NCBI RefSeq assembly: GCF_900116865.1
Contig: NZ_FPCD01000004.1
Location: 62,001-126,000, forward strand
Source of the DNA: Butyrivibrio sp. M55
Lineage (GTDB): Bacteria; Bacillota; Clostridia; Lachnospirales; Lachnospiraceae
Length of the DNA: 64,000 nt
Direction: 5' to 3'
Numbering within the stretch: position 1 is the first letter of the stretch; every line of letters begins with the position of its first letter. Both the position numbers and the translations under genes were made by a program. The notes beneath the pieces are model-generated. The model was not told the origin of the DNA, made no database searches, and worked only from the letters and a program-made list of their open reading frames with translations. Below are positions 1-7,273 of the stretch, one piece after another.

Positions 1-1129
1 GGCTTACTATATCGTCAAGAGTTCCGATAACGGAGTTGGTAGCTTTGGAAATAGTTCCGAATTCGTCGCTTCTTTTATCAAATTTTTCAACCTTTACAAA
101 TCTTCCGTCAGCGAGAGCTCCAAGTGACTCATTAACTGCAGCGATGGGATCGGTAAAGCTCTTTGCCATCATAAGTGAAATAACTATTGCGACAACAAGG
201 AGGATTATTCCGATTATTATAACTGTAAGAGCGGAACGGATTGCGGGTCCCATTATCTCTGAGTTTGTCTCGGAAACGGCAACTACAAATCCTGTTGTAG
301 GCTCTTTTATCCATGCCGTGTAAGTGAGCTTGCCATCAATCACACTGTCAAAGGTGTTACTTGAAAGTGAAGAAGTCATGTATTCTTCATCTGTGTGTAC
401 GATTGGCTCGTCCTCAGGAGTTATCTCAAACTGTGAATGTGCAGCTACTGTTCCTGCTTTATCAAGGATATATCCGTTCTTTACGTTGTCTGCAAGGAAA
501 CCATGCAATACATTAAGATCGAAGCTTCGCTGCAGAGAACCAATCATTTCACCCGATTCGGTATCGATAACGGGAACAATTATTATAACAATTCTGTTTC
601 CGGCCGCTTTACTTACGACAATCTCAGAAACAGCGATGGCTTTGTTGGCCCAACATTCCTGGAAATATGCTCTGTCAGCTATGTTTGTGAACTCTTTGCG
701 GTCGGTTCTAAGAAGCTGATCACCGGTGGAAATAGAAAGGATACAGTTGGTATTACCATCATTGATGTTTGTATTGATGGCATCCATCTGAGCCATGATA
801 AGTTCAGCTTTTTTGTCAGCACCGCTCATATTAAAAGTTTTCAAATAATCTATAGTACTTTGCGCTGAAGCACAGGTCTGAAGTGCTATTACATTCTGCT
901 GAACAATTGTTGAAAACTTACCTTCAACCACTTTTGCATCAGAAGTAAGAAGGTTTAAGGCATCATTCTTTGCCTTGGTTGTGGAAGTCTGGTAGCTTAC
1001 GATTACGGCAATTGTAAGAGGAACTGCTGCAACTGCCAGTAAGATTGCGACCAGTTTTGTCTTGATGCTGTCTTTGAAACTGATGTTACTGCTTGCATTT
1101 TTGCTACTAACATTAGATTTCGCCGCCAT
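1..1129 (-). CDS. Methyl-accepting chemotaxis protein, N-terminal part (cut by window edge)
   Basis: Transmembrane chemoreceptor that would pass an extracellular signal to CheA. Only the first ~376 residues are present; the gene runs off the left edge. The ATG at 1129 follows AGGAGG by 5 nt. Visible parts: a first membrane segment at ~24-46 (LVAILLAVAAVPLTIAVIVS), an extracytoplasmic domain of about 250 residues resembling a dCache sensor (with DRKEFTNIADRAYFQECW), a second membrane segment at ~298-320, then the start of a HAMP linker (SFTDPIAAVNESLGALADG). The signalling domain lies outside the window. The family call is secure from this architecture; the ligand is unknown. It differs from the second receptor at 41218. 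Confidence 0.9.
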   Translation of the reverse strand, partial: MAAKSNVSSKNASSNISFKDSIKTKLVAILLAVAAVPLTIAVIVSYQTSTTKAKNDALNLLTSDAKVVEGKFSTIVQQNVIALQTCASAQSTIDYLKTFNMSGADKKAELIMAQMDAINTNINDGNTNCILSISTGDQLLRTDRKEFTNIADRAYFQECWANKAIAVSEIVVSKAAGNRIVIIIVPVIDTESGEMIGSLQRSFDLNVLHGFLADNVKNGYILDKAGTVAAHSQFEITPEDEPIVHTDEEYMTSSLSSNTFDSVIDGKLTYTAWIKEPTTGFVVAVSETNSEIMGPAIRSALTVIIIGIILLVVAIVISLMMAKSFTDPIAAVNESLGALADGRFVKVEKFDKRSDEFGTISKATNSVIGTLDDIVS

Positions 1130-1298
1130 AGATACCTCCTTGAAGAAATCAAGAAACCTTTTTTATTTGATGGAAAATTATCATTAAATCAATAAAAAAA
1201 AGAAATAATCTCAATAAAGGGGTCAATTTCAATTTTACAATGAAAATTGTCAAAATAATGCATATTTATAGACTTTTTATCAATTTTTAAGAAACTTG

Positions 1299-1328
1299 TT
1301 GACGGTTATGGGAATTAGTATTTATATT
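1299..1328 (+). promoter_or_regulatory. Probable sigma-A promoter of the nucleoside phosphorylase gene
   Basis: TTGACG at 1299-1304 and TATATT at 1323-1328 are separated by 18 nt, about 30 nt before the start codon. Good match to the housekeeping consensus; inferred only from sequence. Confidence 0.5.
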
Positions 1329-1358
1329 AAGTAAATTGACTTTATAAGGAGCGACAAT

Positions 1359-2126
1359 ATGATCATAAAAAATGAGATACCTTTACTTGAATATGATGAC
1401 AGCTCATTGGAGGTAATTACACCGAATCATGGTAATGAGGACTTGAAGCTTCCGGAGAAGTGCTTGTTTGCTTTCCTTGGGGATGTTGTACATAATTATG
1501 CAAAAGAGCATGATGCGGAAATTGCAAATGAATACATCACCGTCTCACATAACGTGAACGTTTATATATTGCATGAGGAAGAAGAGGATATTTGCCTTGT
1601 CCAGCCGACAATTGGCGCTCCCGCCGCAACGGGACTGATGGATTTTCTTGTTAATTGCGGGTGTAAAAAAGTAATCGCGGTCGGTTCATGCGGAGTTTTG
1701 GCGGATATACCCGAGAATGCGTTTCTTGTTCCGACAAGAGCACTTCGCGGCGAAGGCACATCTTATCAGTATTTGCCTGCTTCAAGATATATAGAGCTTG
1801 ATGAAGAGCCGATATCTGTTATCGAGAACTGCTTCAAATCCCACAACCTTCCTTTTGTGACCTGCACAACCTGGTCAACCGACGGCTTTTTCAGGGAGAC
1901 AAAAGATATGGTGAAGTACCGCTTGGAAGAAGGCTGTTCTGTAGTCGAGATGGAGTGCTCGGCGCTCGCCGCCTGCTGCAGAAAGCGTGGAGCAAAGTTC
2001 GGACAGTTCCTGTTTACCGCAGATTCACTTGCAAATGTGCATGAATACGATCTTCGCGATTTCGGGATGGATTCGCACGAGAAAGCTCTTTTGCTGGGAC
2101 TGGACATATTAAGAAGTTATAAGTGA
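1359..2126 (+). CDS. Nucleoside phosphorylase (PNP/UDP family)
   Basis: Predicted to cleave a nucleoside with phosphate to base plus ribose-1-phosphate in the cytoplasm (nucleoside salvage). The 255-residue product has the family's glycine-rich phosphate loop (QPTIGAPAATGLMDFL), a VGSCG turn, and the ribose-binding segment VVEMECSALAACCRKRG with its Glu-Met-Glu core. Length fits uridine or purine phosphorylases. AAGGAG precedes the ATG. The next gene starts 9 nt after the stop, so the two are probably co-transcribed. Substrate (uridine, purine, or another nucleoside) cannot be decided by eye. Confidence 0.85.
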   Translation: MIIKNEIPLLEYDDSSLEVITPNHGNEDLKLPEKCLFAFLGDVVHNYAKEHDAEIANEYITVSHNVNVYILHEEEEDICLVQPTIGAPAATGLMDFLVNCGCKKVIAVGSCGVLADIPENAFLVPTRALRGEGTSYQYLPASRYIELDEEPISVIENCFKSHNLPFVTCTTWSTDGFFRETKDMVKYRLEEGCSVVEMECSALAACCRKRGAKFGQFLFTADSLANVHEYDLRDFGMDSHEKALLLGLDILRSYK

Positions 2127-2135
2127 GGAAAAGAA

Positions 2136-2477
2136 ATGAATATACAGATATTTGGAACAAAAAAGTGTAACGACACCAAGAAAGCCGAGCGATTCTTCAA
2201 GGAACGCGGTATAAAAATACAGTTCATAGACATGAAAGAAAAGGGCATGAGTAAGGGAGAACTCACATCTGTCGCAAGCGCCAACGGCGGAATTATGGGA
2301 ATGATCAATCCCGATGCAAAAGATAAAGACGCCGTCGCGCTCATGCAGTACATAGCTGACGAGGATAAGCTCGAGAAGCTGCTTGAGAACCAACACATAA
2401 TCAAGACTCCTGTAGTTAGAAATGGTAAGCAGTCTACACTCGGATATCAGCCTGATGTGTGGAAAAAATGGGAGTGA
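2136..2477 (+). CDS. ArsC/Spx-type thioredoxin-fold protein
   Basis: Small 113-residue protein of the ArsC/YffB/Spx family. It opens with a thioredoxin-like beta strand and one N-terminal cysteine (IFGTKKCNDTKKAERFFKERG), and ends with the family signature TPVVRNGKQSTLGYQPDVW. There is no second Cys near Cys11, so it is not a CXXC redox protein. Members act as glutathione- or thioredoxin-linked arsenate reductases or as RNA polymerase-binding regulators; which applies here is open. It follows the nucleoside phosphorylase by 9 nt and is followed by a strong terminator, so the pair forms one transcript. No ars genes are adjacent, which weakens an arsenate role. Confidence 0.8.
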   Translation: MNIQIFGTKKCNDTKKAERFFKERGIKIQFIDMKEKGMSKGELTSVASANGGIMGMINPDAKDKDAVALMQYIADEDKLEKLLENQHIIKTPVVRNGKQSTLGYQPDVWKKWE

Positions 2478-2489
2478 ATAAAGTGTGGG

Positions 2490-2521
2490 GCAGCTATTTG
2501 CAATGAATAGCTGCCTATTTT
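2490..2521 (+). terminator. Rho-independent terminator
   Basis: Hairpin GCAGCTATT / AATAGCTGC with a 7-nt loop followed by CTATTTTT, 12 nt after the stop codon at 2477. Confidence 0.85.
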
Positions 2522-2534
2522 TATAAATAAAAGT

Positions 2535-2626
2535 GCGTCAATAGAGTTCCAATTTAATTTTGACGCAGATGAAATTATAGCATAAAGTTGAAGCGCGTCA
2601 AAATTAAAACGGAACTCTATTGACGC
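2535..2626. repeat. Inverted repeat of two 32-nt arms upstream of the resolvase-like gene
   Basis: The arms at 2535-2566 and 2595-2626 are reverse complements with two mismatches and a 28-nt spacer. Each arm itself begins GCGTCAA and ends TTGACGC, so the heptamer occurs four times. The last TTGACG (2620-2625) also makes a plausible -35 box, with TATGAT 18 nt further on, for the gene at 2700. No copy was noticed downstream of that gene, which argues for an operator or recombination site rather than transposon ends. Confidence 0.85.
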
Positions 2627-2699
2627 GAAAACTCATTAGATTTTATGATAAAATTCTCAAAGAGTCTTTTGACAGACTTACGATAAGAGGTTAATTAAG

Positions 2700-3479
2700 A
2701 TGAGAGAAATAACGACACGTGGAGATATTTGTTTAAAAGATGAATACAATATTACTTATAAGGTCGCTGAAATTCTTTATACCGAACGCGAAGATGAAAG
2801 CTTTATATATAAGATAAAGCCTAACTATAGTGTTATTAGTCTTTTGTCTGTAAAAGATTTTCAGGGGATACCCGGAATAGATCTGAGTCTTAAAAAGAAG
2901 ACGTATATAAGAGAAAATATAGTGCCTGTCTTTATCAGTGAAAGGGCTCCGGGGAAGAATCGCGAGGATCTTTGGAAGCTGCTAAAAGATTGCGATATGC
3001 AATATTTGAATCAGTTAGAGTGGCTTATAAGAACAAAAACTCAGTATTCCGGCGATAAGCTTTTTGTTCAAAGACCGGAGGATAAAACAATAGAAGCAGA
3101 TTCGGTAAACGCTCTCGGAAACCGAAGTGCGGTTATATGCAGAAAAATGTTAGATGCTATATGTTATGGAAATACTGTGATAACACCGGAATTTAAAGTG
3201 GATGATAAAAACAGAAAACAGTACTTTGAGTTATTGATGGCAATATATAGTACAGAACGAAGATTCCATGATTCCCGCAGAAATGCAGGAATTGCCGCTT
3301 CGGCTAAGAAAGGCAATTATAAGGGCAGAGGAAGAATAAGGATAGACAAACTAGCCGCGCAAGATATATTCTTGGATTATTCGGCTAAAAAAATAAAAAG
3401 CGCAGAGGCATCCAAAATGCTTGGAATAAGTAAATCGACTTTTTTAAGAAGATACAAAGAGTATGCGAATGCTAAGTAA
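2700..3479 (+). CDS. Degenerate serine-recombinase (resolvase)-like DNA-binding protein
   Basis: 259 residues. The C-terminus reads like the end of a serine resolvase: an RRNAGIAASAKKGNYKGRGR linker at ~197-216, then a resolvase-type helix-turn-helix (SAEASKMLGISKSTFLRRYKE). The middle (ISERAPGKNREDLWKLLKDC at ~80-99) resembles the region after the catalytic site of resolvases, where R-P-G-L motifs are usual. The N-terminal Y-x-R-x-S catalytic motif is not visible, and the first ~70 residues do not look like a recombinase. It is therefore probably an inactive relative used as a DNA-binding regulator, or a diverged recombinase. AGAGG lies 9 nt before the ATG. A 32-bp inverted repeat stands just upstream as a candidate binding site. 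Confidence 0.6.
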   Translation: MREITTRGDICLKDEYNITYKVAEILYTEREDESFIYKIKPNYSVISLLSVKDFQGIPGIDLSLKKKTYIRENIVPVFISERAPGKNREDLWKLLKDCDMQYLNQLEWLIRTKTQYSGDKLFVQRPEDKTIEADSVNALGNRSAVICRKMLDAICYGNTVITPEFKVDDKNRKQYFELLMAIYSTERRFHDSRRNAGIAASAKKGNYKGRGRIRIDKLAAQDIFLDYSAKKIKSAEASKMLGISKSTFLRRYKEYANAK

Positions 3480-3502
3480 TAGGAAAGAAGGAGAGTACCA
3501 AA

Positions 3503-3955
3503 ATGAGACCAACACACACAGAAAAAGAAAATGCAATGAGGGAAAAGATAATCCCTGAATTATATGCAAACGAATACAATAAATTTATAGGTTTTGAAAT
3601 ATTGGAATTAAGCTCAACATACAGTAAAGCCAGAATTAAAGCTGATTCAAGATTGCATAACACATACGGAAGCATCCATGGCGGAGCACTTCTTTCATTT
3701 GTCGATGCAATGGCAGGGGCAACAGGAAGCATGAGCGGGCATTATGTTACGACCGTTTCAGCGAATCTGAACTTCTTACTTCCTGCAGTAAACACTGAGT
3801 ATATCTACTGCGAGTGCATGAAGCTTAAGACAGGTAAGCACATCCTTGTATTCGACATCAGAGTTACCGACGATAACGGAAATCTTCTGGATAGTGGAGA
3901 ATTTTCATTCTTTGCAAGCAAAGTTCCGGTACTCGGTGACAATCTTAAATTCTGA
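3503..3955 (+). CDS. PaaI-family hotdog thioesterase
   Basis: Predicted acyl-CoA thioesterase, cytoplasmic. The 150-residue product contains the hotdog-fold signature NTYGSIHGGALLSFVDAMAG, with the HGG turn and the catalytic-position Asp of the PaaI/YbgC group, followed by strands TVSANLNFLLPA and HILVFDIRVTDDNG. The listed ATG at 3503 has GGAGAG upstream; a second ATG (3536, MREKIIPELY) would also fit. A GNAT acetyltransferase gene follows after 16 nt, so both likely share a transcript. Substrate unknown. Confidence 0.85.
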   Translation: MRPTHTEKENAMREKIIPELYANEYNKFIGFEILELSSTYSKARIKADSRLHNTYGSIHGGALLSFVDAMAGATGSMSGHYVTTVSANLNFLLPAVNTEYIYCECMKLKTGKHILVFDIRVTDDNGNLLDSGEFSFFASKVPVLGDNLKF

Positions 3956-3971
3956 TAAGGACTAACTGATT

Positions 3972-4415
3972 ATGGAATTGATCGTAAAACATTTCAATGA
4001 GCTTAGCACACGCGAGCTCTATGAAATATTGAAAACTAGATTCGAGATATTCGTAACCGAGCAGGAGTGCATATACCAAGACCTTGACGATAAAGATCAG
4101 GACGCGATTCATGTCTTTTGCATAAATGACAGTGGTCGTGTGGCCGGATGCCTTAGGGTATTCTGGAATGACAAGGCAGCAGGCGTTGCACAGATTGGAA
4201 GAGTTGTGACGCTTGAACACGGCAAAGGAATAGGTCGAGAGATTCTTCATAAGGGCGTAGAGATAGCGACAGAACAGCTTGGCGCAAAAAAAATATATCT
4301 TGAAGCTCAGGAGTATGCCATTGGCTACTATGCTAAAGAAGGCTTTGAAGTCGTATCAGATGTCTTTATGGAGGACGGGATTCCTCATGTGAAGATGGAA
4401 CGAGCCACAAAATAA
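3972..4415 (+). CDS. ElaA-like GNAT acetyltransferase
   Basis: N-acetyltransferase of 147 residues that would transfer acetyl from acetyl-CoA to an unknown amine. The N-terminal half matches the ElaA pattern (LKTRFEIFVTEQECIYQDLD, then AIHVF), and the acetyl-CoA loop is seen in RVVTLEHGKGIGREILHKGV. The C-terminal strand IYLEAQEYAIGYYAKEGFEV completes the fold. It follows the thioesterase by 16 nt. ElaA relatives have no settled substrate. Confidence 0.85.
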   Translation: MELIVKHFNELSTRELYEILKTRFEIFVTEQECIYQDLDDKDQDAIHVFCINDSGRVAGCLRVFWNDKAAGVAQIGRVVTLEHGKGIGREILHKGVEIATEQLGAKKIYLEAQEYAIGYYAKEGFEVVSDVFMEDGIPHVKMERATK

Positions 4416-4538
4416 CTTTATAATGAAGCATGTGTGTCCCCTATCAAAAAGATAAATTTTGGTAGGAGAAATTTTTATATTGACTATGACGCAACGTAAT
4501 GGTTTAAGATTTAATTACACGTGAAGGAGGTAACGGCA

Positions 4539-5267
4539 ATGCGAACAGTAAATGAAGTGAGTAAGCTGACAGGGGTGAGTATACGCACGCTGCAGTATTA
4601 CGACAAAATAGGGCTTCTTGGGCCAACGAAGTATACGGAAGCCGGATACAGGCTGTATGACGATACGGCACTGGAAAAACTACATCAGATTTTGCTGTTT
4701 AAAGAGCTGGAATTTCCGCTAAAAGATATCAAAGAAATTGTAAACCGATCGGATTTTGATAAGACAAAGGCACTTGATCAGCAGATTGAGCTTCTTATGT
4801 TAAAGAAGGAACATATCGAAAACCTGATCAATATGTGCCGCGGATTAAAAGCGAGAGGAGTAAAGAATATGAATTGGACAGCATTTGATTCGAGTAAGCT
4901 CGATGAATATTCAAGAAAAGCCAAGGAGCAGTGGGGCGGGACACCTGCATATAAAGAATACGAAGAAAAAAGTAAGAATCGTAGCAAGGAAGATGAAAGA
5001 AAACTCATGGACGGACTCATGAAGATCTTTGAAGAGTTTGGCGAAATCAAGGATAGAGAGCCTTCTTCCGGCGAGGCACAGGCGCAGGTTAAGAAACTTC
5101 AGAGTTTCATTACCGAGAATATGTATACCTGCACTGATGAGATCCTATTCGGATTGGGAAAAATGTATGCCGGAGGTGGTGAGTTTACTCAGAACATCGA
5201 TAAATTTGGCGGCGCCGGAACTGCAGAATTTGCGTACAAGGCCATAAAGAAATATTGCGGCAAGTAA
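4539..5267 (+). CDS. MerR-family regulator with TipAS ligand-binding domain
   Basis: Transcriptional activator of the TipAL type (242 residues). The N-terminal MerR winged helix is plain: VNEVSKLTGVSIRTLQYYDK and GYRLYDDTALEKL, followed by a coiled-coil linker (to ~115). The rest is a TipAS domain, which in Streptomyces binds thiopeptide antibiotics (EQWGGTPAYKEYEEKSKNRS, and FTQNIDKFGGAGTAEFAYKA). I chose ATG 4539 because AAGGAGG sits 8 nt upstream; a GTG at 4521 would place the ribosome site inside the coding region. Neighbouring flavodoxin and GNAT genes do not reveal a target. The ligand is unknown. Confidence 0.9.
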   Translation: MRTVNEVSKLTGVSIRTLQYYDKIGLLGPTKYTEAGYRLYDDTALEKLHQILLFKELEFPLKDIKEIVNRSDFDKTKALDQQIELLMLKKEHIENLINMCRGLKARGVKNMNWTAFDSSKLDEYSRKAKEQWGGTPAYKEYEEKSKNRSKEDERKLMDGLMKIFEEFGEIKDREPSSGEAQAQVKKLQSFITENMYTCTDEILFGLGKMYAGGGEFTQNIDKFGGAGTAEFAYKAIKKYCGK

Positions 5268-5377
5268 AAAATGACGACTTTTATCTTTATCTCAACATAT
5301 TTTATACATTTAGACATCAACATACTGTATAATTTTTCTATTAAGGAAGCTGACAATTGAAGAGAGAGGGAGGTCGC

Positions 5378-5866
5378 ATGAAGACGCTGATAGTTTACTA
5401 CTCAATGGAAGGAAACACGCAGTATGTTGCAGACAAGGTAAAAGAAAAGGTAGATGCCGATACACTTCGCCTTGTGCCCAAGAAAGCCTATAACGACAAG
5501 GGTTTTGCAAAGTTCTTCTGGGGCGGAAAGAGTGCGCTCATGGCGGAAAAGCCTGAGCTTGAAGATTACAGTGTTGATTTTTCAAAGTATGACCGCATCA
5601 TTTTTGGTTTCCCTGTGTGGGCAGGAACTATCACACCGCCGATTCGTACTTTCGTCGAGGATAACAGAAAAAACCTCGCGGGAAAAAGGTTCTGCGCATA
5701 TGCCTGCATGGCCGGATCGGGTGGAGAAAAAGCTATCAATAAACTTGCGAAGTTTCTCGAGATACCCGGCTTTGAAGCTACTTCAATTTTTATAGATCCC
5801 AAAGCAGCGCCAAACGCTGAGAAAGACGCGCAGATTAATGGTTTTTGCGTTGCGCTCAATCAATAA
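5378..5866 (+). CDS. Flavodoxin-family protein
   Basis: FMN-binding electron carrier or flavin reductase of 162 residues. The FMN phosphate loop is YYSMEGNTQYVADKV at the N-terminus; FGFPVWAGTITPPIRTFVED is the second flavin-contact loop, and a third segment reads AYACMAGSGGEKAI. The ATG at 5378 has GGGAGG 4 nt upstream; an upstream TTG in frame at 5357 lacks this. Its partner enzyme is unknown. Single-gene unit, starting about 110 nt after the MerR-TipAS gene. Confidence 0.85.
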   Translation: MKTLIVYYSMEGNTQYVADKVKEKVDADTLRLVPKKAYNDKGFAKFFWGGKSALMAEKPELEDYSVDFSKYDRIIFGFPVWAGTITPPIRTFVEDNRKNLAGKRFCAYACMAGSGGEKAINKLAKFLEIPGFEATSIFIDPKAAPNAEKDAQINGFCVALNQ

Positions 5867-5899
5867 AAATTAATTTATAATCTTTTAATTTCATTTTTG

Positions 5900-5928
5900 T
5901 TTTATTTGGTGACCCGAACATATATAAT
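5900..5928 (+). promoter_or_regulatory. Shared cassette promoter, copy A
   Basis: TTTTAT (5900-5905), 17 nt, TATAAT (5923-5928), followed by TGCAATTACAT. The same arrangement and flanking bases recur at 6191 and 9994, each before a small secreted-protein gene. Here no intact gene follows. Confidence 0.6.
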
Positions 5929-5974
5929 TGCAATTACATACTTCCCAGTCGCGTTTCGGTATGCAGTGTTCGAG

Positions 5975-6065
5975 CTTATGGACTGTACCGGGCGTAGGCA
6001 GGATAGGCCAACCTGATCATTATTTAACGTTGAAGTGATAGGGTAAGGCTGAGGTATAACGCAAA
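5975..6065 (+). pseudogene. Possible decayed C-terminal remnant of the Cys-rich secreted-protein family
   Basis: Between cassette promoter A and hairpin A there is no long open frame. However, GGTAAGGCTGAGG at ~6042-6054 nearly matches GGTAAGGCAGAGG, which encodes the GKAEGR end of the intact gene at 10058, at the same short distance from the hairpin. The rest is too diverged to align reliably by eye. Interpreted as the ruin of a third family member; an untranslated RNA is the alternative. Confidence 0.35.
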
Positions 6066-6080
6066 AGGAAAGAGTCAGGG

Positions 6081-6131
6081 AAAAATGCATTTCATATGCT
6101 GCAGGAGAGATCAGCATAAGAAGTGCATTTT
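6081..6131 (+). terminator. Shared cassette hairpin, copy A
   Basis: Long stem starting AAAAATGCATTTCATATGCTG and closing CAGCATAAGAAGTGCATTTTTT, with loop CAGGAGAGAT. Same design and almost the same loop as the hairpins at 6737 and 10788. Confidence 0.75.
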
Positions 6132-6190
6132 TTCTATACTTTTTTTATTTTTAGGGAAAATATTTTTACATTCTTTTTATCCCGAGTTTG

Positions 6191-6219
6191 TTTCATTTGT
6201 CGGTGCTCATGATTATAAT
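6191..6219 (+). promoter_or_regulatory. Shared cassette promoter, copy B
   Basis: TTTCAT (6191-6196), 17-nt spacer, TATAAT (6214-6219), followed by TGCAATTACATAATTT. Precedes the gene at 6262. Confidence 0.65.
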
Positions 6220-6261
6220 TGCAATTACATAATTTGTAGAAAGTGAGGAAATGCAATTGAG

Positions 6262-6729
6262 ATGTTTGTGAAAAGAAATCTATCTGTGATAACAGCGTTT
6301 CTCGTGATTGCCGCAATGTTTGTAACGGGTGAGGTAAAAAGCAATGCTGCAGGCGCGGGAGCAAGTAGTGATACTACCGTGTATGTTACCAAGACAGGCG
6401 ATTGTTATCATAGCTCAGGTTGTAACAGTCTTCGTAAGAGCTGCATTTCGATAACACTTCAGGAGGCGATAGACGATGGCTATAAACCATGCAGAAACTG
6501 CTACCCCGTAGCACTTGATACGGTTCCGCTTACAAGTGAAGTTGAAGAAGAAATTGAAGCACTAAAGACCTACGAAGGAAACACCAAAGAGTTCAACGCA
6601 TACACTTACTACATGAACAATATTGATCTCCAGATTGAGATCGGCCCCGACGGTGATGCCCTTCTGGAGCACTTTATCGAACAGGGTAAGGAAGAGGAAA
6701 GAATCGCAAAAGAAGAAAAGAGAAGATAG
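6262..6729 (+). CDS. Small secreted protein with YH-x-C / CxxC motif and C-terminal YY-EER repeat
   Basis: 155 residues. The signal peptide is clear: VKRNLSVITAFLVIAAMFVTG, with probable cleavage after SNA-A near residue 30. The mature part has one copy of a Cys/His motif, TKTGDCYHSSGCNSL...GYKPCRNCYP, also found at the C-terminus of some secreted nucleases and competence-type proteins, where it probably binds metal. After it comes a motif of the type FNAYTYYMNNIDLQ...LLEHFIEQGKEEER, a variant of the NPD..HY..GxxEGR repeat of many secreted proteins. Paralogue of the gene at 10058, which carries two Cys motifs. Shared promoter and terminator suggest common control. Function unknown. Confidence 0.75.
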   Translation: MFVKRNLSVITAFLVIAAMFVTGEVKSNAAGAGASSDTTVYVTKTGDCYHSSGCNSLRKSCISITLQEAIDDGYKPCRNCYPVALDTVPLTSEVEEEIEALKTYEGNTKEFNAYTYYMNNIDLQIEIGPDGDALLEHFIEQGKEEERIAKEEKRR

Positions 6730-6736
6730 GGTTCGT

Positions 6737-6787
6737 GAAAAATGCACCTCGGATGCTGCAGGAGAGACAGCGTTCGGGGTGCATTTC
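6737..6787 (+). terminator. Shared cassette hairpin, copy B
   Basis: Stem GAAAAATGCACCTCGGATGCTG paired with CAGCGTTCGGGGTGCATTTC, loop CAGGAGAGA, 7 nt after the stop codon. The T-run is poor (ATTTCATG), so it may be a processing or stability element as much as a terminator. Confidence 0.7.
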
Positions 6788-6813
6788 ATGTGCGGGTAAA
6801 AGAGAAGAAGATT

Positions 6814-7020
6814 TCATTTCCCGTAGTTGTCCTGAAGAATAGGATGATTAACTTTTCGTTTTTTGACACCTCTTGAATACATCCTGTAGCCGCAGTTAGG
6901 GCAGTAATGAGCTACTGGTTTTGTCTCGATGGTGATAGTTTTAGTCTGACCTTGAATCTGGGTTTCTGTGATACAGAGGTCGGCATCTTCAAGGTCTAAT
7001 AAATCTGTGATACTATTCAT
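6814..7020 (-). pseudogene. ISL3-family transposase, N-terminal remnant 1
   Basis: The 68 codons encode the N-terminus of an ISL3 transposase, including the zinc-finger start HYCPNCGYRMYSRGVKKRKV. The frame ends about 70 residues in, after HPILQDNYGK, far short of a full ~400-residue transposase, so this is a dead fragment. The fragment and 180 bp upstream of it match the second remnant at 9551-9893. Confidence 0.8.
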
Positions 7021-7201
7021 GTATCCTTCTTTAGTGTATTTTCCACAAAAAGTATCATACGAGAAGGAAGAAAGAAGGACAATGATCCTTCGAAAAAGGA
7101 AACAGGATTAACCAACAGACTATGTTGATTAATCCTGTTTTTGATTATAAAAGGCATAAACCCTCACGAAGGTAGCCCCTCATTAAAATCGATTACCCGA
7201 T
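6825..7201. repeat. Direct repeat, copy 1 (ISL3 left part)
   Basis: Near-identical to 9551-9893 in the same orientation, apart from a 47-bp segment (between two AATCTG/AAATCTG words) missing from copy 2. It includes the transposase start, an AACAGGATTAA...TTAATCCTGTT hairpin at ~7099-7140, and a CCTCACGAAGGTAGCCCCTC tail. No target-site duplication was recognised. Confidence 0.8.
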
Positions 7202-7273
7202 TTTTAATAGACTTACCGGATTTTTTATATGAATAGGTAATTCAAAAAGGCTTATTTTATCAGAAGAATCAGG

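Noticed and set aside
36..868. Plus-strand frames of 95-143 codons at the left edge
   Set aside because: They are antisense to the chemoreceptor gene, which has continuous domain structure and an ideal ribosome site.
2478..3479. A mobile element bounded by the 32-bp inverted repeat
   Set aside because: Both arms lie on the same side of the resolvase-like gene and no further copy was seen downstream.
5941..6080. Intact small gene or riboswitch between promoter A and hairpin A
   Set aside because: No convincing frame with a ribosome site; the only recognisable match is the remnant of the paralogous gene end. A noncoding RNA stays possible but unsupported.
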